Positions 1-7,700 of a stretch of DNA of 57,277 bases are shown piece after piece. Position 1 is the first letter of the stretch. Every line of letters starts with the position of its first letter. Both the position numbers and the translations under genes were made by a program. The DNA lies in the NCBI GenBank assembly GCA_035541755.1, contig DATKMQ010000031.1, positions 1 to 57,277 of the forward strand, read 5' to 3'. Origin of the DNA: Syntrophorhabdaceae bacterium (GTDB taxonomy: Bacteria > Desulfobacterota > Syntrophorhabdia > Syntrophorhabdales > Syntrophorhabdaceae). The notes under the pieces were generated by a model. It saw nothing but the letters and a program-made list of their open reading frames with translations, was not told where the DNA came from and did not search any database.

Positions 1-41
1 CCGCGAAGTTTAGGGAATTGAAGGGTAAGTAATTTCATAAT

Positions 42-80
42 AAAAATGGCCTGCGGGAGATGACGCAGGCCATTTTTTTA
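42..80 (+). terminator. Rho-independent terminator
   Basis: A GC-rich stem (arms 43-55 and 64-76, 8-nt loop) is followed by a run of T residues at 73-79. It terminates rightward transcription of a gene lying left of the window. The symmetric A-run on the left arm means it could also act on the other strand. Confidence 0.85.
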
Positions 81-400
81 TTTATAGGCCAAGGAGATTT
101 TCGCGCCTTCCTACGTCAGCTTCGACGTCGTGAATCCTCAACATATACACGATATGCTTCCGGTTCCCTCCGCCGCGCTTCCTCGTTATGCATCGAAACT
201 TTCCTCGGCCTAAGAAGACTGGAACACTTGATAGGCGTCAGATTTATTTCACGGCCACTCGTTCCGCTTGCTCTGACGTACAGAATTATCGATTCTTCGA
301 GTCTCGAACACGGCGAGAGAGGGATCGTCCTTGCTCGTAAGGGAAGAGAGTATTGACCATTTCGCATTCATTTCGTCTTGTGACCTGAATAATTCTCTTG
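81..400. other. Non-coding stretch, no gene seen
   Basis: Short open frames on both strands here are rich in Arg and Ser, lack a Shine-Dalgarno sequence and resemble no family I know. I read the stretch as intergenic DNA between the terminator at 42-80 and the promoter-like sequence near 418. Confidence 0.5.
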
Positions 401-417
401 TCTTCCCCTGACGATTG

Positions 418-423
418 TATAAT
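418..423 (+). promoter_or_regulatory. Candidate -10 box for the DUF1003 gene
   Basis: A perfect TATAAT lies about 75 nt upstream of the start at 497. No good -35 is visible at the standard spacing. The position fits a leader of about 65 nt. Confidence 0.4.
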
Positions 424-496
424 ACTTCCCTTAAACGGATACAAATTGTTGGTAATATGAAAGACAAAGAATTGTCATAGGCGAAATGGAGGAAAT

Positions 497-1063
497 ATGA
501 ACCCCGATATCTATGCGGTAGCCAAGCGATTGCTCCACAGGGAATTTGAATCTCTGAGTCCGGCTGAACAGAATGTGATCCGGCGCTTTGCAGAGCGTCT
601 TCATGTCAGCAGGAATGCCCATGAGGAGCGTCAGGCTCAACTCACATTCGGCCAGCGTCTTGCCGATTCCGTGGCGGCGTTTGGTGGCTCCTGGACGTTC
701 ATCGTCTCGTTCGCGATAGTTCTCTGTTTGTGGGTCGCGCTCAATTCCTTTCTTCTCATCAGATGGAAAAGCTCCTTTGATCCATACCCGTACATCCTGT
801 TGAATCTGGTGCTCTCCATGCTTGCAGCTATCCAGGCGCCTGTGATCCTCATGTCACAGAACCGGCAGGCAGCAAACGACAGGGTAGACGCCGAGCATGA
901 TTACGAAGTGAATCTCAAGGCTGAACTCGAGATTATGTCTTTGCACGAGAAGATAGATATCCTGCGGGAGAAACAGTGGGCGGACCTGCTCGCCACGCAA
1001 CAGGAACAGATAGAGATTCTCCATAAGTTGATAGAGTCAACCCGTACCGGTAATCAGGGGTAA
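497..1063 (+). CDS. DUF1003 family membrane protein
   Basis: This 188-aa protein has the DUF1003 layout. A short soluble N-terminus is followed by two hydrophobic segments (about residues 67-89 and 97-120), the second rich in Ala/Leu and leading into a conserved QAPVILMSQNRQ stretch. The C-terminal third is charged and predicted coiled coil, with HEKIDILREKQW and Gln/Glu heptads. The family is widespread in bacteria and has no settled biochemical role; it is thought to sit in the inner membrane. A clear GGAGGAA Shine-Dalgarno sequence lies just upstream of the ATG. The next gene begins 29 nt downstream on the same strand, so the two may be co-transcribed. Confidence 0.85.
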   Translation: MNPDIYAVAKRLLHREFESLSPAEQNVIRRFAERLHVSRNAHEERQAQLTFGQRLADSVAAFGGSWTFIVSFAIVLCLWVALNSFLLIRWKSSFDPYPYILLNLVLSMLAAIQAPVILMSQNRQAANDRVDAEHDYEVNLKAELEIMSLHEKIDILREKQWADLLATQQEQIEILHKLIESTRTGNQG

Positions 1064-1092
1064 TCGAACGGGGAGTGTGAGCCTGAACCACC

Positions 1093-1440
1093 ATGTCTGA
1101 ACGCTTGATCAGCGAACCTATAAGGCCGATCACATCAACCTGCGACACATTACGCATGGCGGCAGGAGAACCCGGCCTGCCCCTTAAGTTCATCTGGCGA
1201 GGGGCTACCATCGAGGTAGCTAATGTGTTGCGCATCTGGCATGAGACAGGCAGGTGCCGTCACGGAAGTGAGGAGCTGTACGTACGAAAACACTGGTATG
1301 AGGTCGGTATGCCAGGAGCGGGCGTCATGAAAATCTATTTCGAGAGACAACCGCGGCGGGGACGTAAGGGCTCACGATGGTGGCTCTTCAGCATTACCGA
1401 ACCGGATGAAGTCACGTGTAATCCCAATTTGCAATTATGA
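1093..1440 (+). CDS. DUF6504-like small protein
   Basis: This 115-aa basic protein has the order of conserved elements I associate with DUF6504: a central WRGATIEVANVLRIW block, a Trp/Arg-rich middle (KHWYEV) and a C-terminal block with KIYFERQ then RWWLFSI. Such proteins often lie near translesion DNA polymerase genes, but none is visible here. The Shine-Dalgarno sequence is weak (GGGAGTG, about 15 nt upstream). Function is unknown and the family name is a motif-level judgement. Confidence 0.6.
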   Translation: MSERLISEPIRPITSTCDTLRMAAGEPGLPLKFIWRGATIEVANVLRIWHETGRCRHGSEELYVRKHWYEVGMPGAGVMKIYFERQPRRGRKGSRWWLFSITEPDEVTCNPNLQL

Positions 1441-1486
1441 CGATATTAATATTAGTCTGATTGGCGGGTTCTTAAGTAACCTCAAC

Positions 1487-2428
1487 CTAAGAACAGATTG
1501 TTCTAATACCTCTTAGACCGCTTTCTGCGAGATATCTTTCGGGGTTCACGCTCACACACCGTTCAACAATCTTCTTTGGAAATCCAAGCCCCACAAGATA
1601 TCGGGCTGATTCGGTAACGGGCGTAGAGCCGCCAAGTAACCTTCCCGCTCTATCTGCGACGCCCAGTGTGCAGGCATCTTTCTTTGCTGCCTTCACAGAA
1701 TCGGACACGATGATGATCCTGTCAGGCTTTTTCGCGCCAAAGATCAATTCAATTGTCTTTGGATGCAGATGAAATGGGTCCGCGATAACCTCTACATAAA
1801 TATGCGGGTTCGTGAGGCCAAAACCTGCTATCCCGGGCTCGCGATGATGCACAGGCCGCATGGCGTTGAAGATATGTGTTATACCTTTTGCGCCGGCATT
1901 GAAGCCCGCTTCAGCCTCGCCGTATGTTGCATCCGAATGACCCATACTCACGATCACGCTGGTATCCGTTATTGTTTTGATAAGCCCTGTGGCGCCTTTA
2001 AGCTCGGGCGCGACGGTTATGATCTTCACGATATCGCCGAATCCCTGGATGAGTTCTTTGTAATGAGATATTCTGGCGGGCAGAAAAGAATGTGCGTCGA
2101 GAGCCCCCGCACGCACGGGATTGAGAAAGGGCCCCTCAAGATGCACGCCCAGAATCGTAGCGGGTTTCATCTTCTTTGTTTGAGGTTTTGAGGACTTTTT
2201 TCTTCCCCATCCCCTGTCCCCGACCCCTGACCCCTGCATTTCCATTGCCTTCTTTACCGCGGCAATGTCAGCCCTCATGCGCTTGATCGAAGATGAATAA
2301 ATCGTCGGAATTACGGCGTCTATCCCGTAAGAGCCGTGGATTTCGGCAATCCGGATAATATCGTCGGGTCCGGCGCCTTTTGTTTCGTACCCACCGACGC
2401 CGTGCGTGTGAACATCAATAACGGGCAT
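1487..2428 (-). CDS. N-acetylglucosamine-6-phosphate deacetylase-like amidohydrolase
   Basis: This 313-aa metal-dependent hydrolase of the NagA type would remove acetate from GlcNAc-6-phosphate during amino-sugar or cell-wall recycling. Visible motifs are the N-terminal metal-binding HTH (residues 7-9), HLEGPF, GHSDAT, HIFNAM and the catalytic Asp in IVSDSV. It is shorter than the usual 380-400 residues. It starts directly at the metal motif, so the N-terminal half of the small beta-sandwich is absent, and it stops before the matching C-terminal strands. Residues about 67-80 are encoded by a C/G-run repeat (2205-2234) that inserts a Gly/Arg/Lys-rich linker. The start overlaps the end of the SfsA fusion gene by 14 nt, so the pair is probably translated from one message. 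Confidence 0.8.
   Translation of the reverse strand: MPVIDVHTHGVGGYETKGAGPDDIIRIAEIHGSYGIDAVIPTIYSSSIKRMRADIAAVKKAMEMQGSGVGDRGWGRKKSSKPQTKKMKPATILGVHLEGPFLNPVRAGALDAHSFLPARISHYKELIQGFGDIVKIITVAPELKGATGLIKTITDTSVIVSMGHSDATYGEAEAGFNAGAKGITHIFNAMRPVHHREPGIAGFGLTNPHIYVEVIADPFHLHPKTIELIFGAKKPDRIIIVSDSVKAAKKDACTLGVADRAGRLLGGSTPVTESARYLVGLGFPKKIVERCVSVNPERYLAESGLRGIRTICS
2205..2234 (-). repeat. G-quadruplex-type repeat inside the nagA-like gene
   Basis: On the + strand there are five CCCC runs (2205-2208, 2211-2214, 2218-2221, 2224-2227, 2231-2234) separated by 2-3 nt. The coding strand and the mRNA therefore carry five GGGG runs with very short loops, a textbook quadruplex motif. The repeat stays in frame with the host gene. 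Confidence 0.85.
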
Positions 2429-3566
2429 GGTCCAACTCTTTTTCTACGGATCTGATTCTGTAATTATACAGTATTTCAATGAAAAGGGGAGATAAAATGG
2501 GGTTATGCTCCATGCCAACGAGATGGCTTTCGCAGGCGCAGTCCGAAGAGCCGAAATCCGCCACGGACCAGTCCGCAATCCTTTGGAGATCCCGGGCCAA
2601 CGCACATTCTATATCGTCCGATGTGCGGATAGCGAGGGCCTTATGGAAAGACGCGCGCGCCCGAAGGTAATCGATGTGCCAGAAAAGTCTCTTGTGAAGG
2701 CGCCGGTGGCGTTCAATCCGTTTCGTTAGAGTCCTTCTTGCAGAACCCACGTAGAGGTAATACCCTTTTCTGAATGAGATGCTCCCGAGCGCCCCTATAA
2801 CGATGTCGGCATCCATTTCAAGGTGAAGCACGACAATATAACACCCACTGTCGCGAACTTTCTCTTCAACGAGCGCCCAGGGTACCGTGAGTTCGGATAC
2901 ACGCGGAACAAGGGAGAGATCTTTCAGCCAGGTGAGCCCTATGGCCTTGAGATAGAGTGCATCACGGCATTTGAGAAAGATCTGGGAGAATTGATAGTCC
3001 GTATGGTACTCAGGCATGAAGTAGCGCGCATAGGGCCACTCAACCACGAAAAGCACACCCGCTTTGTGGCCCTTTTTTGTGAGCTCGAGAAGCCCGTTGA
3101 GGTGACGGCTCGCGCGCTCGGTTACCGCATCGGGAAACATCGCGAGTTCTCGGCCAAAGAGGGTGCAGTTCTTCACCTCAAGGACAAACTCCCGACCGTC
3201 CACCTTTAAGAGAAAATCAAATCTGCTGTGGCCGAAAGAGACTTCCCGTCTGACCATATGGGCACGTTCGAGACCAGGCACGAGATGCTTCTTAAGGAGC
3301 ATCTCAACGACATCGTTGGTTAGGTGTGTATGAAGCATGATCGGCACACCTCGCTTTTCGACAGCCAGAACGGTATAGGAAATCCTTGCGTGCCCCTGGT
3401 TTGGCTTGAGAAGGAGGGTAGCGCCCGGTATGAGAAGCTCCCAGAGCCGGCCAGGATTGGGCAGATACGCCTGTACAACCCTTCCTTTCATTACGCACTC
3501 GACCACAAAGGTGTTTGGTCGTGTAATGAATTCTGCCGTTTGAAGCCTTCCATCGGTGAGCCGCAC
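2415..3566 (-). CDS. sfsA: SfsA nuclease fused to a DUF123 (GIY-YIG-like) domain
   Basis: This is a two-domain protein of 383 aa. Residues 1 to about 225 match SfsA, once called sugar fermentation stimulation protein and now regarded as a DNA/RNA-binding nuclease-like family: YLPNPGRLWELL near the N-terminus, then RFDFLL and FVLEVKNCTLF with the acidic and Lys residues expected of a PD-(D/E)xK fold. Residues about 235-375 match DUF123, a GIY-YIG-related module (GYYLYVGSARRTL, then HIDYLRA). The fusion is known in anaerobes. The start is GTG at 3566. An extended -10 (TGCTATAAT) ends only 7 nt before it, so the message may be leaderless. No upstream Shine-Dalgarno sequence is seen. Confidence 0.87.
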   Translation of the reverse strand: MRLTDGRLQTAEFITRPNTFVVECVMKGRVVQAYLPNPGRLWELLIPGATLLLKPNQGHARISYTVLAVEKRGVPIMLHTHLTNDVVEMLLKKHLVPGLERAHMVRREVSFGHSRFDFLLKVDGREFVLEVKNCTLFGRELAMFPDAVTERASRHLNGLLELTKKGHKAGVLFVVEWPYARYFMPEYHTDYQFSQIFLKCRDALYLKAIGLTWLKDLSLVPRVSELTVPWALVEEKVRDSGCYIVVLHLEMDADIVIGALGSISFRKGYYLYVGSARRTLTKRIERHRRLHKRLFWHIDYLRARASFHKALAIRTSDDIECALARDLQRIADWSVADFGSSDCACESHLVGMEHNPILSPLFIEILYNYRIRSVEKELDHARY

Positions 3567-3573
3567 GGAAGAG

Positions 3574-3582
3574 ATTATAGCA
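3574..3582 (-). promoter_or_regulatory. Extended -10 promoter for sfsA
   Basis: On the minus strand the sequence reads TGC TATAAT, with the last T at 3574. The GTG start codon begins at 3566, which is where transcription would be expected to start. The -35 region is poor, as is usual for extended -10 promoters. Confidence 0.5.
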
Positions 3583-3647
3583 AAAATCTTAACTGAGTTT
3601 CTTGTTTTATATGGTAAGCTTGAGAAAAAAGCGAACGGACTACCCCG

Positions 3648-4391
3648 ATGGCTAACAAATCAGATATGCGCGACTCACTGGTACTGGGAAAATGGACGGG
3701 TCGGGCGATCGACAGGCTCCTCACCCGGGCAACGGAAATGGAGGAGATTGGCGAACGTATCGTTTTTCTCTCTCAGCATTTTCTGGGCGCTCCTTATAAG
3801 GAATCGACCCTCATCGGTGACGTATCCACCCAGGAGGCATTGGTCATTAATCTCACGGCTTTTGACTGCTTCACATTCCTCGACTCGGTAGAGGCGATGC
3901 GTCTGTCTTCTTCGTTTGCCGAAATGAAGGACAGGTTGCGGGCTCTTCGGTACAAGAAGGGTCTCGTCAATTACCTGACGCGAAATCATTTCTTCACAGA
4001 CTGGCGGGAGTACAACAGGGACCTCGTGTCGGATGTTACCGTGCGTGTGGGTCATGCCGGGACTCAGCGCGTTACAAAAACATTAAACGTGAAAGATGAC
4101 GGTTCGCTTTATTTGGCGGGCATCGAACCTTTCGACAGAGAATTAACCTACGTTCCGTCCACGGCCGTGGACGACTCAGTGCTCGTTCGCCTCAAATCCG
4201 GCGATTATGTGGGGTTCTTTTCGGCCTCTGCCGGCCTCGATGTCTCCCACGTAGGCATTATTGTCAGAAAAGGTGCTCAGATATTATTGCGCCACGCTTC
4301 CTCGGCGCCATCCGCGAGAAAGGTTGTGGATCAGGATTTTTCGGGATACATCTCAGATAAACCGGGTATCATTGTGCTGCGACCGCACTGA
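3648..4391 (+). CDS. DUF1460 family NlpC/P60-like amidase
   Basis: This 247-aa protein matches DUF1460, a papain/NlpC-fold family regarded as N-acetylmuramoyl-L-alanine amidase-like. The catalytic Cys lies in NLTAFDCFTF (about residue 76) and the His in DVSHVGIIVR (about residue 202). LVNYLTRNHFFTDW is also typical. No signal peptide is visible at the chosen ATG, which is unusual for a wall-acting enzyme. No convincing Shine-Dalgarno sequence precedes it, so a different start cannot be excluded. It is transcribed divergently from sfsA across an 80-bp gap. Confidence 0.82.
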   Translation: MANKSDMRDSLVLGKWTGRAIDRLLTRATEMEEIGERIVFLSQHFLGAPYKESTLIGDVSTQEALVINLTAFDCFTFLDSVEAMRLSSSFAEMKDRLRALRYKKGLVNYLTRNHFFTDWREYNRDLVSDVTVRVGHAGTQRVTKTLNVKDDGSLYLAGIEPFDRELTYVPSTAVDDSVLVRLKSGDYVGFFSASAGLDVSHVGIIVRKGAQILLRHASSAPSARKVVDQDFSGYISDKPGIIVLRPH

Positions 4392-4454
4392 ACGCAAAAC
4401 CTACCCGTCCTGCGCTTTAGAGCGTTTCGAGGGGGAATATCTTAATGGAGTAAA

Positions 4455-4478
4455 GGGAGTCCGGCACGCCGGGCTCCC
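4455..4478 (-). terminator. Hairpin downstream of the cold-shock gene
   Basis: An 11-bp near-perfect stem (arms 4455-4465 and 4468-4478, one G-T pair) lies 10 nt past the csp stop. On the minus strand it is followed by TTTACTCC, a weak T tail, so termination or mRNA 3'-end protection are both possible. Confidence 0.55.
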
Positions 4479-4487
4479 CGTATCGGC

Positions 4488-4688
4488 TTACGATTTTACG
4501 ACGTTTGTCGCCTGCAGTCCCTTGGGACCCTGAACAACGTCAAAATTCACCTGCTGGCCTTCTGAAAGTGATTTGAATCCGCTGTCCTGAATTGCGGAGT
4601 AGTGGACGAAGACATCAACGCCATCGTCTTTCGTAATAAAACCAAAACCTTTGGCTTCATTAAACCACTTGACAGTTCCTTTCGCCAT
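4488..4688 (-). CDS. csp: Cold-shock protein (CspA family)
   Basis: This 66-aa single cold-shock domain protein is of standard length. RNP1 (KGFGFIT) and RNP2 ([10 protein letters not shown]) are intact, as is the [15 protein letters not shown] start. It binds single-stranded RNA/DNA and acts as an RNA chaperone in the cytoplasm. A strong AAAGGAGG ribosome-binding site precedes the ATG. A promoter at 4799-4827 would give a leader of roughly 100 nt, in keeping with the long regulated leaders of csp genes. Confidence 0.97.
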   Translation of the reverse strand: MAKGTVKWFNEAKGFGFITKDDGVDVFVHYSAIQDSGFKSLSEGQQVNFDVVQGPKGLQATNVVKS

Positions 4689-4798
4689 AAAATAAAACCT
4701 CCTTTAAAAAAATGTTGAAGATTACGGAACTGTGTTATGGTGAGGACAGCCAAAAGTTATGCTTCACAAACAACAGCGATTTCCGAAACTTCATGTTA

Positions 4799-4827
4799 AG
4801 TATTTCACAGATAAACACAAAGGTCAA
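4799..4827 (-). promoter_or_regulatory. Sigma-70-type promoter for the cold-shock gene
   Basis: On the minus strand TTGACC (4822-4827) and AATACT (4799-4804) are separated by exactly 17 nt. This places the transcript start near 4792 and gives an AT-rich leader of about 100 nt before the csp ATG. Confidence 0.55.
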
Positions 4828-4856
4828 GATTTTATTAAAAAAATTTATTTTTTCTT

Positions 4857-5045
4857 TCAAGCCTCGGGCTTTTCGGCTTCCGGAGCCGATTCTGACGCGT
4901 CCAAATCGGGGGCCTGCGTGCCTTCGTCCACGGGGCTCTCATCTGCGTTCTCTTTCTTGCCGAAACGCCTGAGCCGTTTCTCCTCCTGCTTCTTTAAGCG
5001 CAAGAGTTCCTTCCTTCTTTTGTCGCTCCTAAATGGTTTTGACAA
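4857..5045 (-). CDS. Small basic/acidic protein of unknown function
   Basis: This 62-aa protein has a strongly basic first half (many Lys/Arg, with KPFRSDKRRKELLRLKKQEE at the start) and an acidic, disordered second half rich in Glu, Asp, Ala and Pro. I have an impression of similar short proteins in deltaproteobacteria, but I cannot name a domain. It lies in a leftward run of genes with PC4 and csp. The basic helix suggests nucleic-acid or ribosome association, which is inference only. Confidence 0.6.
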   Translation of the reverse strand: MSKPFRSDKRRKELLRLKKQEEKRLRRFGKKENADESPVDEGTQAPDLDASESAPEAEKPEA

Positions 5046-5111
5046 GACCGCCTCCTCACGTTTTCATGGTCAGTACGACTAAAAGAAACCGGCGCGCCGA
5101 ATTCGCTCTTC

Positions 5112-5327
5112 TCACGAGGCCAAAATTGTCTTCTGTGCTTGCTTCAAGAGTTCGATGACCGGCTCCACCTTTTCGGGCGGAAGAACAAGGCCGTCTGCCG
5201 TAGGCACCAGTTCTCCATCATTAATAATGTTATAGACCCTGAGGTCTATCACTTTAGCCCCTTTTTGTTCTGTAACCGTTACCATAAGCCGTTCTTTGGA
5301 ATTCTTTATAACCTTTCCTATTAACAC
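5112..5327 (-). CDS. PC4/p15-like single-stranded DNA-binding protein
   Basis: This 71-aa protein matches the bacterial PC4 (transcriptional coactivator p15) domain. It has the KNSKERLMVTVTEQKGAKVIDLRVY beta-sheet core, which binds single-stranded DNA, followed by LPPEKVEPVIELLKQA for the dimerising helix. The start is GTG at 5327, chosen because an AAGGAGG ribosome-binding site sits just upstream. It lies 26 nt after the 212-aa unknown gene on the same strand. Bacterial PC4 proteins are generally linked to genome stability or transcription; the exact role here is unknown. Confidence 0.8.
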   Translation of the reverse strand: MLIGKVIKNSKERLMVTVTEQKGAKVIDLRVYNIINDGELVPTADGLVLPPEKVEPVIELLKQAQKTILAS

Positions 5328-5353
5328 AGGTCCTCCTTATAGAATATTCTCTC

Positions 5354-5992
5354 CTAAACTTCTTCCGAACTGAACTGATACGTCCAAACAAACCCTTCTC
5401 CGTCTCCAAGGGTCACCCTTACGAATCCGGCCCTTCCGAGATAAACGAGAAAATCAGTATCATTCACCATTCTGTGAACGAAGGCCTCAGATAGATGAGG
5501 GCACTCCATTCTCAGATGGGCTTTCTCCGGGCCCGTAAGAACAATGCGTGCATCCATACCTCTTGAGAGATAGAAAAATTCGAACTCGTCCGTCAGCATC
5601 TCGCGTTGTCTTATCATAAGACGCTTAGCCAGAGCCGCGGACACCTTCTCGATTGCCTTTTTCCTGGTGGCTACTACTTTCATAAGGCTTCGAGCTTCCC
5701 CATATGCTTTGGACCTCGAATCAATTGCCCTCAAGTGACGTTCAGCCTGAGCCACCCTGCCCCAGGCGGCCTTCATGGGATCCCTGTTCGGTCTGTATCC
5801 GTCAGCGAGCGCCTTTTTTGCCTCTTTTAAGTGCTCGCGCGGGCCTCTTCGCAGGAATGGCTCGGCCGCATCCGGCAGAGGCTCTGCTTTCAGAATTTCA
5901 TGAGACTCCATAGCGCCATCTTCCTGCCTCAAGCGTTCGGACAAGCGCCGCTTGTCCGGCAGTTCATCGTGAATAAAATATGATGTCTCCAT
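5354..5992 (-). CDS. Hypothetical protein, 212 aa
   Basis: I do not recognise this protein. A charged N-terminus leads into a helical stretch (about residues 55-130) with regularly spaced Ala/Arg/Lys typical of a helical hairpin or TPR-like region. A mixed alpha/beta C-terminal domain with several aromatic residues (EFEFFYLSR, DTDFLVYLGRAGFVRVTL) follows. There is no signal peptide or membrane segment. The ATG has a clean AGGAG seven bases upstream. It heads the leftward series 212-aa protein, PC4-like protein, small basic protein, csp, which hints at a nucleic-acid-related or stress role. Confidence 0.65.
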   Translation of the reverse strand: METSYFIHDELPDKRRLSERLRQEDGAMESHEILKAEPLPDAAEPFLRRGPREHLKEAKKALADGYRPNRDPMKAAWGRVAQAERHLRAIDSRSKAYGEARSLMKVVATRKKAIEKVSAALAKRLMIRQREMLTDEFEFFYLSRGMDARIVLTGPEKAHLRMECPHLSEAFVHRMVNDTDFLVYLGRAGFVRVTLGDGEGFVWTYQFSSEEV

Positions 5993-6267
5993 TTGTGGCT
6001 CCTGATCTTTGCAACCGCAAAAAACCCGTTCAAAACTGTTACGACTGATTCGCCGGCAGGAAGATTATTAGCTATGCAGATTATTATATATCACATTTCT
6101 CGTATAAATACCATGGGGTAAGCAATGGAAAAGATAAGCGCCGGAAAGACCCTCTTTTCTATCACCATACCCCTTAAGCGGGGCGGTGACTTCACAAGAC
6201 TCGCGTAATCATCGCATCTTACATTCCTGGAGACCTTTCGTGTCGCCCGATTTGCCGTGAGAAAGGC
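5993..6267. other. Intergenic stretch, no gene seen
   Basis: This divergent intergenic region separates the 212-aa unknown gene from the M23/bactofilin operon. A 65-codon frame on the minus strand has no ribosome-binding site and no family resemblance, and I reject it. The only signal I see is the promoter at its right end. Confidence 0.5.
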
Positions 6268-6294
6268 TTGACAACACATTTGATTCATTATAGA
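6268..6294 (+). promoter_or_regulatory. Promoter of the M23-bactofilin operon
   Basis: A perfect TTGACA (6268-6273) and TATAGA (6289-6294) are separated by 15 nt, slightly short. They lie about 27 nt upstream of the M23 peptidase start at 6321. Confidence 0.5.
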
Positions 6295-6320
6295 GTGTCA
6301 CGGATAGGGGAGATTTAGGA

Positions 6321-7154
6321 ATGAATTACCGACCTTTTCTCAAGAGGTGTATGACACCTGTTACCATTATGGTCGTCCCTCATTCACGCACAAGACCATT
6401 CAAGCTCAAAGTATCTTTGATAGGGCTCGCTGTCTGCTGCCTTCTTTCGATAACCGGGGCAATCTACGTTATCTCCGTGGGCTTCAAAATGGTTGATTAC
6501 TATGTTATGAGGAATAAGCTCTCCTATTTTTCGAGACAGTTCGGCGACTTGAGATCAACCATAGTATCCCTTAAGGAAACAAACACGGAGCTCTCCAAGC
6601 TGCTCGCCATGAAATCAAAGAAGGACATAATAAACTCGGCAGACTTGCAGGATACGGGCTCTCTGGATATTGAGGCCTTGAAGAAACAGGTGAACGAGAC
6701 CATCGAATCCGTGGCTGCAATAAAGGCCTTCATCGCCGAACAGAAAGATGTCTATATGGCAACCCCTTCGGGCTGGCCGGTCCAGGGTGTGATCAGCTCA
6801 GGGTTTGGAATGAGGGTGCACCCGATCACGGGCGACGTCATAAAGCACACAGGTGTTGACATCAGGATACCGCCGGGCACGAATGTAAAGGCAACGGCGC
6901 CAGGCATCGTAAGTTTTTCAGGCTGGACGAACGGGAGCGGCTATATCGTGGTATTGGAGCACGGACACGGCTTCAGCACCGCCTACGCTCACAATCGAAA
7001 GAACTATGTGATCGTGGGGCAGAAGGTGAAAAAAGGTGAGCAGATCGCCATGTCCGGCTCAACAGGGGCTTCCACGGGTCCCCACGTGCACTACGAGGTT
7101 TGGAAAGAGGGCAAGCAGGTGAATCCCGCTCCCTACCTGGGGGATACCCTGTGA
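6321..7154 (+). CDS. M23 family metallopeptidase (murein endopeptidase)
   Basis: This 277-aa membrane-anchored peptidoglycan hydrolase has an N-terminal transmembrane anchor (about residues 28-52), a coiled-coil linker (about 65-145) and a C-terminal LytM/M23 domain (about 150-277). The zinc and catalytic residues are in place: GFGMRVHPITG, HTGVDI and HVHYEV. M23 enzymes cut peptide cross-links in the cell wall. Its stop overlaps the GTG start of the first bactofilin, so the two are translationally coupled. In other bacteria bactofilins scaffold M23 enzymes to set local wall shape, and this arrangement strongly suggests the same here. Confidence 0.93.
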   Translation: MNYRPFLKRCMTPVTIMVVPHSRTRPFKLKVSLIGLAVCCLLSITGAIYVISVGFKMVDYYVMRNKLSYFSRQFGDLRSTIVSLKETNTELSKLLAMKSKKDIINSADLQDTGSLDIEALKKQVNETIESVAAIKAFIAEQKDVYMATPSGWPVQGVISSGFGMRVHPITGDVIKHTGVDIRIPPGTNVKATAPGIVSFSGWTNGSGYIVVLEHGHGFSTAYAHNRKNYVIVGQKVKKGEQIAMSGSTGASTGPHVHYEVWKEGKQVNPAPYLGDTL

Positions 7155-7546
7155 TACTGAAAAAGAAGCAAACTCCTCTCGAGACGCTCATTGGACCAGA
7201 CTCCACAATCAGGGGCGAATTGACAACCAAAGGGATGTTGCGCGTCGATGGCGTCATCGAGGGAAATGTTGCGGCCGATTCTCTGGTCGTGGGCAAAACG
7301 GGCGCGGTCAAAGGAGATATAACGGTACGGGACATAGAGGTGAACGGGAGTATAGAAGGTAATATCAATGCACATGAATTTGTTGAGATCAGACCGGAAG
7401 GTGCGGTGGAGGGAGATATTCATACGACAAAACTCACCGTATCGGAGGGCGCCTTTTTTGCCGGTCACTCTTATATGCGAAAACACGATGAAGCCCGTGA
7501 AGAAAGCGAGACGGGAGACGAAAAGAAGGTTGAAAGAATCTTTTGA
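7151..7546 (+). CDS. Bactofilin 1
   Basis: This 131-aa bactofilin (polymer-forming cytoskeletal protein) starts at GTG 7151, overlapping the peptidase stop as GTGA. An upstream in-frame ATG at 7100 lies inside the peptidase gene and is unlikely. The core shows the repeating beta-helix pattern: STIRGELTTKGMLRVDGVIEG, then GAVKGDI, then GSIEGNI, then GAVEGDI. A short charged C-terminal tail follows. Bactofilins form non-polar filaments without nucleotide at the inner face of the membrane. Confidence 0.9.
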   Translation: MILKKKQTPLETLIGPDSTIRGELTTKGMLRVDGVIEGNVAADSLVVGKTGAVKGDITVRDIEVNGSIEGNINAHEFVEIRPEGAVEGDIHTTKLTVSEGAFFAGHSYMRKHDEAREESETGDEKKVERIF

Positions 7547-7700
7547 GGGACTTGAACCCAATTGCTCTCTAAATCCCTCATACTATCGGCAAGAACATCG
7601 CAAACAGCAGGATATTGTGTGGCACGTATGTTGCAGCTAAAAATACAATGGATATGCGCAAAGCATGATCCAAATAATTAACTACTAAAGGAGAGGAGCT

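Noticed and set aside
60-356. 98-codon open frame at the left edge
   Set aside because: It begins inside the terminator at 42-80, has no ribosome-binding site, and the product is a low-complexity Arg/Ser/Leu string.
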